A stretch of DNA of 41,762 bases from Basidiobolus ranarum. Its lineage: Eukaryota; Basidiobolomycota; Basidiobolomycetes; Basidiobolales. The notes beneath the pieces were generated by a model that was not told where the DNA came from, searched no databases, and saw nothing but the letters and a program-made list of their open reading frames with translations. Of the stretch, positions 1-11,229 are shown in pieces. The position numbers and the translations under genes are program-made. The stretch is from assembly GCA_040143965.1 (NCBI GenBank), contig JASJQH010000036.1:1-41762 (forward strand), read 5' to 3'. How positions within the stretch are numbered: position 1 is the stretch's first letter; each line of letters starts with the position of its first letter.

Positions 1-1865
1 GCATGCCAAATTTGAGGATCAATATTTTAACATGTATGAATACCACCAAGATACCGTCAAGAAACCGCCGTCACACCATCAAAATCCCTGGCAGAATGCA
101 AGCCAACAATATTGTGATGGTTCTCTGATGGTTTTGCTATTTCAGAGGGTGGATCCGATCCAGATCAAATCGATTTTATTTTTGTTAGGGACATGTGTAC
201 AAAGTTTGGGGCTTTGAGCACAAGTTTGAAAAAATCTATATATCTGAGAACTTCTAAGTTGGTAAAATAATCTAAGTAAATTCTGATTGAGAATAATAGA
301 TAATATCTTAGTGAATTATAAGATAACCAAGTACTAAGCTATATATGACTATATAGGTGTCTAGGCAAAGCTAATTTCAACAGATTCAGCAACATTAATA
401 CAATGGTAGGATTTGATGGAGATATTGATACAGAGTTGTGTTGGATATGAGCTAAACCTTGGGTATAAAGAACTCTATAAAAATATTCAGGAGAATGTAC
501 CAAAGAAACTAGGGATTTTCAAGGTGACAAATTAGGGTTCAAGTGGTAATTGAGTAAAATTTGAGTTATGTTTTTTACACATGTGTTGATGCATAGTTCT
601 CTGCAATTGTAGCCCATCATATGCAACTATTTTGCAAGATCTTGAAATTTCACTCCTGAAACTGAAAAAATTGATTAAAATCAAATCTAACTTAACAATT
701 TTTTGATGGTAAGTAAATGGTCAATCCAAAATGGATTAAAATTGTGATGGTTTTCCTATGATAGCAATCCTCAAATTTCTGTTAGGGTATCATCAGTTAG
801 TCTAATTATTCCCACTTATTTAATATATCTCAATACATAAACTCCTGAATATCTCAAACAATTGCTTTACTTCTCTAACATAGAGGTTACCATATTCTCT
901 TACAAATAAAGTTACTAAAACACTGTCATAAGTTGCCTCTAATATACAAAGTCTATCCCCATTAATATCAAGATCCTCCAAGAATGTCATTATTCAATAC
1001 TCTGTGCAAAATATCCAAATTCTCTCAACATAGCTGAGCTGCTATGGCCAAGAATGGATGTTGAAGGATTTTAGCATTCTGTACTATCCTTTATTCATTA
1101 TTAATTCTTCAGGTTATCCCACTTTTTTTGTTCTTATTAGAATCATTGAATTTCACACTGAAAGTATTTTGATACCAACAGTCATATTTCCAGGCTGGCC
1201 ATTGTGAACAAGTACCTCCAGTCCAAATATTGTCAAACTGGTTATATCACTGTTGATGTTATAACTGAATCTGTACCAATGTTCATATATGGAGAATAAG
1301 TAATTCTCACTACTCTCAAAATTACTCCCACAGACACTTTGAGAAATACTTGGTCATAGTTTTCAATCTCATGGGTGAATATAGATATATATATTGCCTC
1401 AAGTCAGACATATTTCCAATAATCTCATATCTTCAAGGTTTATTCCACATGTTCCAAATTCACTCAATCGCAGTAAGACTCAGATAAGTCCAATTTGCTT
1501 ATAGCTGCTGGTAACAATAGTTTGTATCATATACTATAGCGGCTTATTTGAGTGATAGCAACAAATGTAAATCCCTATTCTATATATATATATATACATG
1601 TTCAAAGCAACAATAGGTAAAGTAGAGATAAGTAGCAAGCAATACAAAGAATTCCAGTAATATTAGCCTTTAATTTGGTAAATTTAAATTATTAAGGAGA
1701 TTTAAGCAGTACACTATGATCAAATATTGCTAAGATAATAGTACCAAATTAAAACCCAAAATAAATAGAAAAACTGTCACGTTTTTGCGTATGTCCCGAG
1801 TGTATCTGGTCAGAGTCATCAAGTCAATTTAATGGCAAACCTATCTTTCTTATTTAGTTTTGATA
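1..1865. other. AT-rich intergenic region, no gene recognised
   Basis: No open frame here resembles a known protein, and the longest (62 codons near 32-217) has no recognisable motif. The stretch has a (TA)n run near 1581 and two similar copies of a 12-base word, ATTGTGATGGTT, at 111 and 741. The word CCATCAAAA at about 77 has its inverse near 703. These could be scraps of a small non-autonomous DNA element, but I cannot define its ends. The right part should hold the XPF promoter. Confidence 0.5.
1581..1596. repeat. (TA)8 microsatellite
   Basis: A perfect TA dinucleotide run lies in the intergenic DNA about 270 bases before the XPF start codon. Confidence 0.85.
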
Positions 1866-4800
1866 ATGTCTTTAGGACTTGAGTATCATCGTCAAATATT
1901 TGCGGAATTGCTTTCGGACGATGGCCTTCTTATTTTAGCCAGAGGTTTAGGGCTCCGACGAATAATGTGTAACTTTTTGAAACTTCATGCAGATCCAAAG
2001 AATCTTGTTTTATTGCTAAATACTGATTCGGATGAGGAGCAGCAGATAAGAGAGGAATTGAATTGTCTAGGTTGTAACAAACCAGGCCTTAAAGTGGTCA
2101 ATAATGAAACTAGTGTAAGCGAAAGGTTAGTTGAATAGAAGGTGGAATTAGATTCGCAGCTGATCACTCTGATCCCTTGAAACTAAAAACTCTATAAAAG
2201 AACCGAAGTTTACCTATCCGGAGGGATTTTGTCAGTAACCTCAAGGATCTTAGTGGTAGATCTGCTTACAAAACGTATACCAATCCATTTAATCACCGGT
2301 ATCTTGGTGAATCATGCTCACAGGTATATATTCCCTTTACATGGCAGTTCATAGCACTTTGTTGACGTAGACGATCTATAGAATTACTGAATTATCCTTG
2401 GAAGCCTTCATCCTCCGGCTTTTTCGAGAAGATAATAAGGTCTAATATTTAAGTGTACCTCACCTGAGTATTTGATCATTAATTCTTAATCTTCTGGTGC
2501 ACACAGGAAGGCTTTATTAAAGCGTTCTCCGATTCCCCAGAGTCTTTCACAGTTGGCTTCGCACCACTTGAGAAAATGTTAAAGTTACTTTTTTTACGTA
2601 GAGTGTATTTATGGCCAAGGTAGCTTATGCGATACATATTCACTATCGAAAGCACATAACGATTCATCTAAACATCTAATAGGTTTCACGTAGCTATTAA
2701 GGAAAGCTTGGAAGCTTCAAAAGCTGAAGTAATAGAACTTCAACAGACTCTAACGAAAAGTATGGATGACATACAAAACGCGATCATTGATTGCATTCAA
2801 GCTTGTTTATCGGAGCTTAAACGCTCTAACCCCTCAGTATGATCACTGGTAGACACCTAAATGCCTGTTTTTCGAAACTAACCTATTGGATTTAGATTGA
2901 TGTCGAGAACTTTACAGTTGAGAATGCACTCTTTAAATCATTTGATATTATAGTTAGAAAGCAATTAGATCCTATTTGGCATCGCGTTAGTTACAAAACA
3001 AAGCAGTTAGTGGGGGACTTGAAGACACTACGACGACTCATATCGTAAATGATCTCCATAAAACTACAAATCGTAATTCTATCGCCTAAACCTTCATTCC
3101 ACCAGATACCTTGCCAATTATGATTGTGTCACCTTTAATAGCTTTCTGGAAACCTTCTTAGCAAGTAACTCCCCTCCCTCTGGGGAAGGGAGAGGCGCAA
3201 CACAATCACCGTGGCTATTCACGGATGCTGCTGATACTCGTTTTACTGTAAGACCTCTTTCCCTATGAATCTGCAATCGCCACCGTATGTACTGACTGAA
3301 ATTATCTAGACAGCAAAAAGCAGAGTTTACAAAATACAAGACCAAGGAAGTAACCGAGCCAATGACTATTTGCCTCGAAATATAACTCCAGTTTTGGAAG
3401 AACTACCAAAATGGCGGCTACTTAAAAACATATTGTCAGAAATCGGAACCGAAACTATAAAGGCAGATCTCAAATGTAAGCAAACTTAAGATGAGAGATG
3501 GGAAGTTAACTTACGCCTCCGTCATGTATATTTAACTAGGTACCATCTTGATCTTGGTTGAGAATGAGCGAACATGCGCCCAGCTTAAAACCTACCTGGA
3601 CTCTCTAGCTGATGAAGATACCGATGCGCCCTCTCCCATGCTAGTAAAACTCTTGAAAAACTACCTCCGTTGGAAAAAAGGAATTGTCAAAGTAAGCGGA
3701 GGTTCATTTGAGGGCCAGTATCCAAGCAAAGGTAATTGTTGCTAGTTATATCTTGAATGATGACACTGACGCTAATTTTTTCAAAGCTCCAAAAGCATTT
3801 ACAGCTTCGCAAAATGACTCTTCACAACGAAGTGCTCCTTCCAATAAAAGAAGGAGAGTCCGTGGGGGAGCGAAGTCCAATCCAGTTTCTCGTAATATCG
3901 TCAATAATATTGAACAAGAATTATCCGAGTTTTCTGCAAGGTATATAAAGCAAATCTAGTAGATTTCTACGCTTCATATCTGACTTTCTATCTTTTGACG
4001 CTAGCTATGACCATATCGATAGCATCAATAGCGCCTTGACATTGGGTGAGGAGGATGAAGAATTTGACATCGAATCTTTCTCTACGTACTTTGGTCTGGT
4101 TTCTAAGCCTCATATCATGGTTAGACCTTACAAAGGAGAGGCAGACTCCAGGATGTTAGATGATCTTCAGCCGGAGTACATCATTATGTACGATCCCAAC
4201 CCTACCTTTATACGCCAAGCCGAAGTAAATGCTAGTACTACTCATATCATTGGCAGTATTATTGACCTTTTTCAATAGGTTTTCAAGGCGTTACATCCAG
4301 ATTCAGCGCTCCGGGTATATTTTTTTATCTACGATAACTCGGTTGAAGAGCAAAGATATCTTAGTCTCATAAGGAAAGAGAAAGATGCTTTTGAAAAATT
4401 GATTCATGAAAAATCGGTATGTACTCATCGACTAAAAACACACTGCCACATTACTGATCATTTTTAGATTATGGCATTACCTTCCGAGAGAACCATGAAA
4501 CAACCTCAAGAGGAAGTACTACTTGAAACGTTCAATAGCAGAATTGCTGGAGGCGGATTGACTTCACAAAGCATATCGTCGCAGGTTGTCCTATGTACTA
4601 CAAATAGCACTTACAACTCCGGGACTAACCTTTCTAGTAAGCAGGTGATTGTTGATCTTCGAGAATTCCGTAGCTCTCTACCTTCAATCCTTCATGCCCA
4701 TAAACTGAAGATTATACCGTGCACGATTGAAGTAGGTGATTATATCCTCAGTCCCACAATGTGTGTAGAACGCAAAAGCATAGCTGATCTGATAGGATCG

Positions 4801-5537
4801 TTGAATTCCGGAAGATTGTAAGTCATTTATTAATTAACAAAAGATGTCGGGTTCGAGCACTCACTCATACCTCTCCAGGTACACTCAAGCAGAAGCGATG
4901 TCAGTTCACTACAAGGTTCCAATATTGTTGATTGAATTCGATGAAAGCAAATCTTTTTCACTCCAGGTAAATTATTTTGGTTCGCCACATGAGAATGTCT
5001 GTACTGACTTGTTTCCAGGCCTTGGGTGATATGAAATCCGATATTGGTCTCAACGATTTGTCCTCAAAATTAGTTTTATTGACCATACACTTCCCGAAAC
5101 TCCGTATCATTTGGTCGTCTAGTCCCCACGCCACTGCCAAAATCTTTGAAGATCTGAAGGTAACTTTACTGTAATGCCTATTGTGAAAGGAACATGTTCA
5201 TAACAATGAGTCTAGAAAAATCATGAGGAGCCAGATATGCACAAAGCAATGACAGTTGGCGTTGAAAGCGCTGCGGAACTCAACAGCTCCTATAGTATCA
5301 CACCTCAGGTATTCAGTTTTGTCAAAGCGTGTTTTCAGTCAGCTCCAAGTGATATTTACATATTCTTAGGATATACTGCGCAGTCTACCCGGAATAACCT
5401 CCAAGAATTATCGCTTTGTCATGAGTCAAGTTGAAAATGTTCAAGAGCTCAGCGACATGTCTCTCGGTAGTTTGCAAAAGTTAATTGGAGACGGGCCAGG
5501 AAAAGACCTCTATAACTTTTTTAGAAAGACGTTGTAG
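1866..5537 (+). CDS. rad1/XPF (ERCC4): DNA repair endonuclease XPF/Rad1 (ERCC4 family)
   Basis: This is the catalytic subunit of the XPF-ERCC1 (Rad1-Rad10) structure-specific nuclease, which cuts 5' of lesions in nucleotide excision repair and acts in single-strand annealing and crosslink repair. I resolved 17 exons that keep one frame: 1866-2125, 2201-2323, 2382-2439, 2507-2619, 2683-2836, 2896-3044, 3106-3247, 3310-3475, 3540-3691, 3732-3940, 4005-4224, 4279-4416, 4468-4817, 4879-4966, 5019-5159, 5216-5308 and 5370-5537. They give about 907 residues, close to the human length. The N-terminal half is the degenerate helicase-like region ([23 protein letters not shown]). The ERCC4 nuclease follows, with [16 protein letters not shown] and the catalytic VERKSIADL (GDX(n)ERKX3D). 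A helix-hairpin-helix tail ends at FFRKTL. The start is the ATG at 1866; a TTG lies two codons upstream. One intron (3692-3731) is only 40 nt. The family is certain; single junctions are inferred from homology recalled from memory. Confidence 0.95.
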
Positions 5538-5782
5538 ATTGGAATGTAAAAATAGGTTGATTCGATTATTTTACGTAGCTACGTTTCAAAGCTCAATATC
5601 ACTTTGTTTATTGAAATTATTATAGATATATAAAATACAAGTTTCCACTTGAATGATGCTGTTCAACAAAGATGAGGCACTAAAATATTGTATCCCGACA
5701 AAGCTGTGTTAAGGAACAGAGAATTTACATTTCGTAACCCTTATGTTATCGGTCGACTTGTATTCATGGTTTTAGGGAATAG
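5538..5782. other. Convergent intergenic spacer between XPF and RPB2
   Basis: These 245 bases separate two tail-to-tail genes and must hold the 3' ends of both transcripts. The stretch is AT-rich (TTTATTGAAATTATTATAG and similar words), as expected for polyadenylation regions on both strands. I see no gene in it. Confidence 0.6.
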
Positions 5783-8700
5783 CTAAAGTACCATCAATCT
5801 GGGTGCAATATTCATGGCCATCAACTCTTGGAACAGTAACTTACAAGCATAAGGAATATGAAGCTGTGAGATTTGAGTCTTGTTTTTGCAAGAACGGCAT
5901 TCGAAACTATTCTTCTTCAGATTGGCAATTGCCATCAATCCGCAGAGGTCACAAACATGAACTCTGTATGCGTCCGATGCATCAAATAGACGCTCCTAAA
6001 ACATATCTAAGTAAAAAGGAATAGAGTATACACATCAGAAGAGAAATTACCTTTAAAAAGTGTGCTACACCATGAGAAATCATACAATCACGTTCCATCT
6101 CACCGAAACGTAGACCACCATCTCTACTTCTACCTTCTACTGGTTGACGTGTTAGAATCTGGACTGGACCGCGAGCACGGGAATGAATCTTATCATCAAC
6201 CATATGCTTCAAACGTTGATAATAGGTAGGGCCAAAGTATATTTGAGCAGTAAGTTTGCGACCAGTATGACCGTTAAATAAGACCTCAAAACCACGCTTT
6301 TGATAACCATGTTCTTGGAGAGCGTGAGAAATCGCCTCAACTGTTACTTCAGTAAAAGGTGTAGCATCACCTTCGTTACCACTAAGCGTAGAAACCTAAA
6401 AGTATAGTGACGGCTTAGTTAAATTATACACCATCAAATGACTAACAGATACTCTTACCTTGCTTAGTAAACACTCCACCATATGTCCGATAGTCATTCG
6501 AGATGGAATAGCGTGTGGATTAATAATTAGATCCGGCACAATACCTTCCCTGTTGAAAGGCATGTCCTCTTGTCGGTATGTAACACCGATAGTACCTTTT
6601 TGACCGTGACGACTGGCAAATTTGTCTACCATTAAGTAAAATGTCAGCAATGAATATTTTTCTTGGATGGGAATGAATTTTCGACTACCAACCTCCCATC
6701 TGAGGAACTCGAGTACTTCTAACTCGCACTTTGACGAATTTCAAACCTTCCTGGTTTGTTGTCAACATAACTTGATCAACAATTCCGTTCTCAGTGCTTC
6801 TTAACGGAGTACTGGCATCGCGCTTGTTGTGAGTTTTTGTACGCTGTCCTAATTCCTCCGAGTCGGGGGGAATTGGCGCTGTTTTACCGATAATTATGTC
6901 ATCTCCGGAGACACGTGTACCAGGAGCAATCAGACCGTCACCTTCAAGCTTCTCATAAGTTCCATGCTTCAAGCGAAGGGTAGACTCACGAGTAGGCTTT
7001 TCGAATTCTTCCATCACCATCATTCCCACTTTCTTCTCTTGATCCATATAACTACGATAAAAAATACTTCTGAAAAGGCCACGATCAATACTAGTTTGAT
7101 TCATAATGAGGGAATCTTCTTGGTTGTATCCACTGTAGCAAAGAATAGCAACAATTGCGTTCTGACCAGCTGGAAGCTCGCGGAATCGTAAATACTCCAT
7201 AGCACGTGTGGTACAAAGTGGTTTTTGAGGATAATACAATATATTGGCCATTGTGTCCATTCTGAGTTGGTAATTAGTAACATAAATACCCATAGCCTGC
7301 TTACCCATAGCGGATTGATACGTATTACGTGGAGACTGGTTATGATCAGGGAAAGGAATGATACTAGCACAAATACCTAGAATCATACTAGGGTGGATTT
7401 CACAATGAGTCCAAGTATGCGTGATCAAAGCCGCTGAACTTTTAACTCGTGAGGCAATATCTGCTTCACGCTCGGGTATGTAGCCAAGTTTACTATACAT
7501 TCGAGATTCAGCAAGATCTTCTGGAGTCATGCAGATCATGGAAACTTCCTCTTCCTCTGCATCAAGGTACTCGACAATACCATTCACAACTAGATCTTGC
7601 CATCCAAAGGGCTCCCCGTCATATTCTCTCATTTGAAGTGCTACAACATGTTCCTTACGGAGTGTAATTCGTTGATTTTCAACCACATACAACGGTCTAC
7701 ATACTCGACCAGCATCCGTATAGAAACGTATTTCTTTGTCACGGATATCACGTACAATACTGACTTCTGGACTAATGTCTACTCTTCTTCTGAATCTTCT
7801 CATCGTCTCAATCAGATTGCCTGGATCACGATGAATTCCAACCCAAACACCATTTACAAAGATTTTAGTTGCATCGGCAATATTGTTGGCAGAAAATTGC
7901 TCTAAACTTTCCATAGCCCAATCGGCTAAGACTTCAACTACAGGAGCAGAAGGATTACCCACTGAGATGTAGGACATCAGTGCAAGATTTTTTACAAGAC
8001 CGCAAGCCTGCCCTTCAGGTGTTTCTGCTGGACACACCATACCCCAATGCGTGTTATGTAATTGACGGGGCTTGGCGATTTTACCATCACGACCGATGGG
8101 GGTGTTACATCTTCTCAAATGAGAAAGAGTCGATGCAAAAGTATATCTGTTTAATACTTGAGAAACACCCGCTCTGGCTTGCATTGCCTTCTTTTGATCG
8201 CCCCAGTTTCCAGTAGCAAGGGAATACTTTAACCCATTAGTAATGGTATTTGATTTGACAGCAAGAGTGAGATTGAATTCACGATTCGAGTCAATACATT
8301 TTTGTAGGTATCTTCCAACATCTTTGGTGAGTTTTCTGAAAAGCATTCGGAACAACATTGCAAGAAGAGGCCCAGCCAGGTCCATTCTCTTTTTTCCGTA
8401 ATGATCACGATCATCTAAATCACGTCTCTCAAGAGCAGCAAGAAGAAGTCTATGCACCATGTAACCAAAAAAGTATGCCTTTTTGGTTTCAGTATGTGCC
8501 TCTGTGGCAACGTGAGGAAGGAACTCTTTCTGAAGAATTTCGGTAGCGTATCTACCAGTAATATAGTGTAAGATAATCGAGAAAAAATAAATCGTCAACA
8601 AGAGAGACATACTTAATTCGCTTTTCCTTATTAATTCCAACAGTCGTACCGCGCTTACCAACATAGTCCAACGCGACCTAAAGATCGAATGGCTATTAGA

Positions 8701-10110
8701 TGTATGTATGGTAAATCAACCTCCTTAAGACAAGCTTACATGTTGCTCTTGAATAACAAATGCTTCTTCGATGCAAGGCTTTAAAAGTTCTAACATGGCA
8801 AAATCATCTCGATCGTAGCAGATATGCTCCAATATATCACGATCAGCTACGAGGCCAAGAGCACGAAAGACAACCACTATAGGAACATCTTGTCGAATGT
8901 ATGGTAGAGTTGCTCTGATGTATTGACCAGAATTCTACGGAAGAAGAGTTATGAGCTGACCATTCGAACAAGGATGGAGACGATATGATCCTTACCCCTT
9001 TATCACCACCTCTGGCAAGCATTTTTAAAAACAAAGGACTGGCATTTTTGGATCCCTTTTCAGCAACGCTTCTGATTTCTGCAGTAAAAGAGTATGGAGA
9101 TGGAGGTGTCTTTGAGAAAACGTATACAGTGTTGGAGGCCATTCTCTCTTGAGCGATGAGTACTTTTTCAGAACCGTTGATGACAAAATAACCACCCTTG
9201 AGTAAAAGGTTACAGTCATTATCAAGGTAGCAAATTACATGTCAATAACCAACCTGGTCATATGGGCACTCATTGAGCTCATGCAAATCCTTATCCTCAA
9301 GGCCGGATAAGATGCAGAAAGTAGACCTCAACATAATAGGTACCTAGTAGTGACATTAGTATGCACGATCTCAGCTTGAAAGATTATATATGCATTGACT
9401 TTACTTTTCCAATAAAAACTTTGGTAAAATTTCCACTATCGCGATCCGCACGATCTTCCACCATATGCCAATCATTGAAATTTGTATTATCACGGTTTCT
9501 GGGATCATTTGGATCACCGATGAGTACTTGCTTACGCATATCGACATATAACGGAGCAGCATATCTAGGTGATATATAGAGTGAAGGTAAGAGATTGTAA
9601 TCATATTCAGGTCGTCTTCAATGAAACATACGTCAAATTACGTAGTCGAGCTTCTTGTGGGTACATTGATTGCGTACTACCATCGGATTCTGTCATTGTT
9701 GGCTTCGACAGATAGATTTGGCCAAAATGAATATGAAAGCGTTTCTATCAAATACAAGGGTTTAGTGAAAAAACCAAAAGAGAGGTACATTTCACTAGAA
9801 CATGCTCACCGCAACCTCACCCCCGTGAGAGTTATGTTGGGTAGTGGTTTGCAAAACCATGTTGGAACTCTCATCCACTATCTCTTGGATAGTGTTTTGA
9901 ATAAACTCATCGAAAGAATCCAACTGCTGACGAACTAAACCTTTATCTTCGAAAAAAGAAGTAATAACCGCCCAGCAGTCTTCCTGGGTGATTTCTTCGA
10001 TTTCTTCTTCTTCTCCATTCTCACCATATTCTGGGTAGAAAGCATTTAACAAAGCTTTATGTGTAGTAATGAAAACACTACTAACTACCTGTAAAAAACT
10101 CTTCGTCCAT
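5783..10110 (-). CDS. RPB2: DNA-directed RNA polymerase II subunit RPB2
   Basis: This is the second-largest, active-site subunit of nuclear RNA polymerase II. I resolved 12 exons on the minus strand: 10110-10089, 10030-9810, 9744-9632, 9564-9405, 9343-9254, 9196-8996, 8934-8740, 8677-8613, 8551-6693, 6625-6459, 6395-6051 and 5995-5783. Together they make 3651 nt, or 1216 residues; yeast Rpb2 is 1224. The N-terminus is acidic ([14 protein letters not shown]), followed by [10 protein letters not shown] and [11 protein letters not shown]. The 1859-nt exon carries [53 protein letters not shown] and [14 protein letters not shown]. The [12 protein letters not shown] motif follows. The C-terminus keeps both CxxC zinc pairs (CDLCG and CRSC) and ends IAPRLMVL, shorter than the yeast tail. 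The match is to Pol II, not Pol I or III. The start ATG is in a 22-nt first exon. Confidence 0.97.
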
Positions 10111-10530
10111 TGTTGTGACTGTAGGAAAATATATACGGTGGCTTGTGCTTTAAAAAGAGAATCCTCAATTGAATAGATTGAAGACAAATAGCACGTATTA
10201 TAGAAATCGTGAGGCAAGAAGCAAAGCTACCTTAAGACCCTCAAGAATTAAAATACCATTCGGATAGGGAACAATCCGATAGCTTGATATACCCCTTGCT
10301 ATGTTTCTTGCTGTCAACTATAGACCCAGGTCTGGTGTTTAATTTAGATATGAAAATACAGGATCGAGAAAATTACTACATCGGATCATATAGCATCCCA
10401 ACGACTAAAATTACATTGGAAGAAAACTAAGGAAATAATGCAAAGCACCTATGTATACAATAACAACACCTGAACTCAACAGTAGGCTCTAGAATCGCTT
10501 GAAACTGCATTGGAAACAGTGACGAATTGA

Positions 10531-10860
10531 TCAGCTTATAGACATCAGGATGATCGAGCTTGAAGCGTAGAAGAAGGGGATCATTTCTACTCCTTGAAAG
10601 GACATGTCCACTATTGAGATGATTTCATGACTTACCATATTGGAGTCTAAGCAAGCTGTGTAAATTCTTGATTTCACCATCGAAAATAAGCGTTTATGTA
10701 CAAGAAGATAAATAGGGGCTAGCATTTCCATATATATATCTTTGTACTGCATTGACAGGATCAAATTAGCACATTGATTCAGAGATGTCGCTGCAAACGC
10801 TCTAATGATGGTCAGTATAATAATAATTAATCTCTCCAGTCTAGCTAAGTGAGAGCTCAT
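10531..10860 (-). CDS. Hypothetical ORF of 109 codons, doubtful
   Basis: This frame opens with an ATG and codes for a hydrophobic, leucine/isoleucine-rich peptide starting MSSHLARLERLIIIILTIIR. I recognise no family. A consensus GTAAGT donor lies inside it (near 10636), so the real product, if any, could be spliced to something downstream on the minus strand. It lies alone between two well-supported genes whose promoters share this gap. A chance ORF is about as likely as a real gene. Confidence 0.2.
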   Translation of the reverse strand: MSSHLARLERLIIIILTIIRAFAATSLNQCANLILSMQYKDIYMEMLAPIYLLVHKRLFSMVKSRIYTACLDSNMVSHEIISIVDMSFQGVEMIPFFYASSSIILMSIS

Positions 10861-11181
10861 GATATCAAAATCCCTCTCGCTTGAAAATTCCCACCATTTA
10901 ACAAATTCAGTTGAACAATAATCTGTATTTGAAGCTCACTATTTACCAGCATATGGGAATCCACTATCTTACACAATCCCCATTTCCTAGAGGCTTTGTG
11001 AAAATCCTTGTTCAATCATTATCTTCACTCAAGTAATATCTTGTATTATAGCAAATTCTATCAAATTGTGGGTATGGCCATTCTCGGAGATAAGTCCACT
11101 TACTTGATTTGTCAAATACGGACCTACCATTGGTCGTTGTACCTGCAACCTCCCACCTACCGAAATATTTAACATGAGGGC

Positions 11182-11189
11182 TTTAAATA
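11182..11189 (+). promoter_or_regulatory. Possible TATA-like element of the SulP-cNMP gene
   Basis: TTTAAATA lies about 40 bases before the ATG at 11230. The same word lies on the minus strand ahead of the lyase gene at 25735. AT-rich words are common here, so this is only suggestive. Confidence 0.3.
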
Positions 11190-11229
11190 CAAGGCTTCTT
11201 TACTTTGGAGCTCCAAAAAGCCTGTAGAT

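Larger units (their letters stand above)
10111..11229. other. Divergent intergenic region between RPB2 and the SulP gene
   Basis: This 1.1-kb gap should contain the promoters of two genes that are transcribed away from each other. A TTTAAATA word lies at 11182-11189, about 40 bases before the SulP-cNMP start codon. A doubtful minus-strand ORF (10531-10860) lies in the middle and is listed separately. Nothing else is recognisable. Confidence 0.5.

Noticed and set aside
1985-2167. Minus-strand frame inside XPF exon 1
   Set aside because: It lies opposite a conserved XPF exon and has no features of its own; it is a shadow of the real gene.
6964-8546. Several plus-strand frames of 60-100 codons
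   Set aside because: They all lie opposite the long, highly conserved RPB2 exon and encode no recognisable protein.
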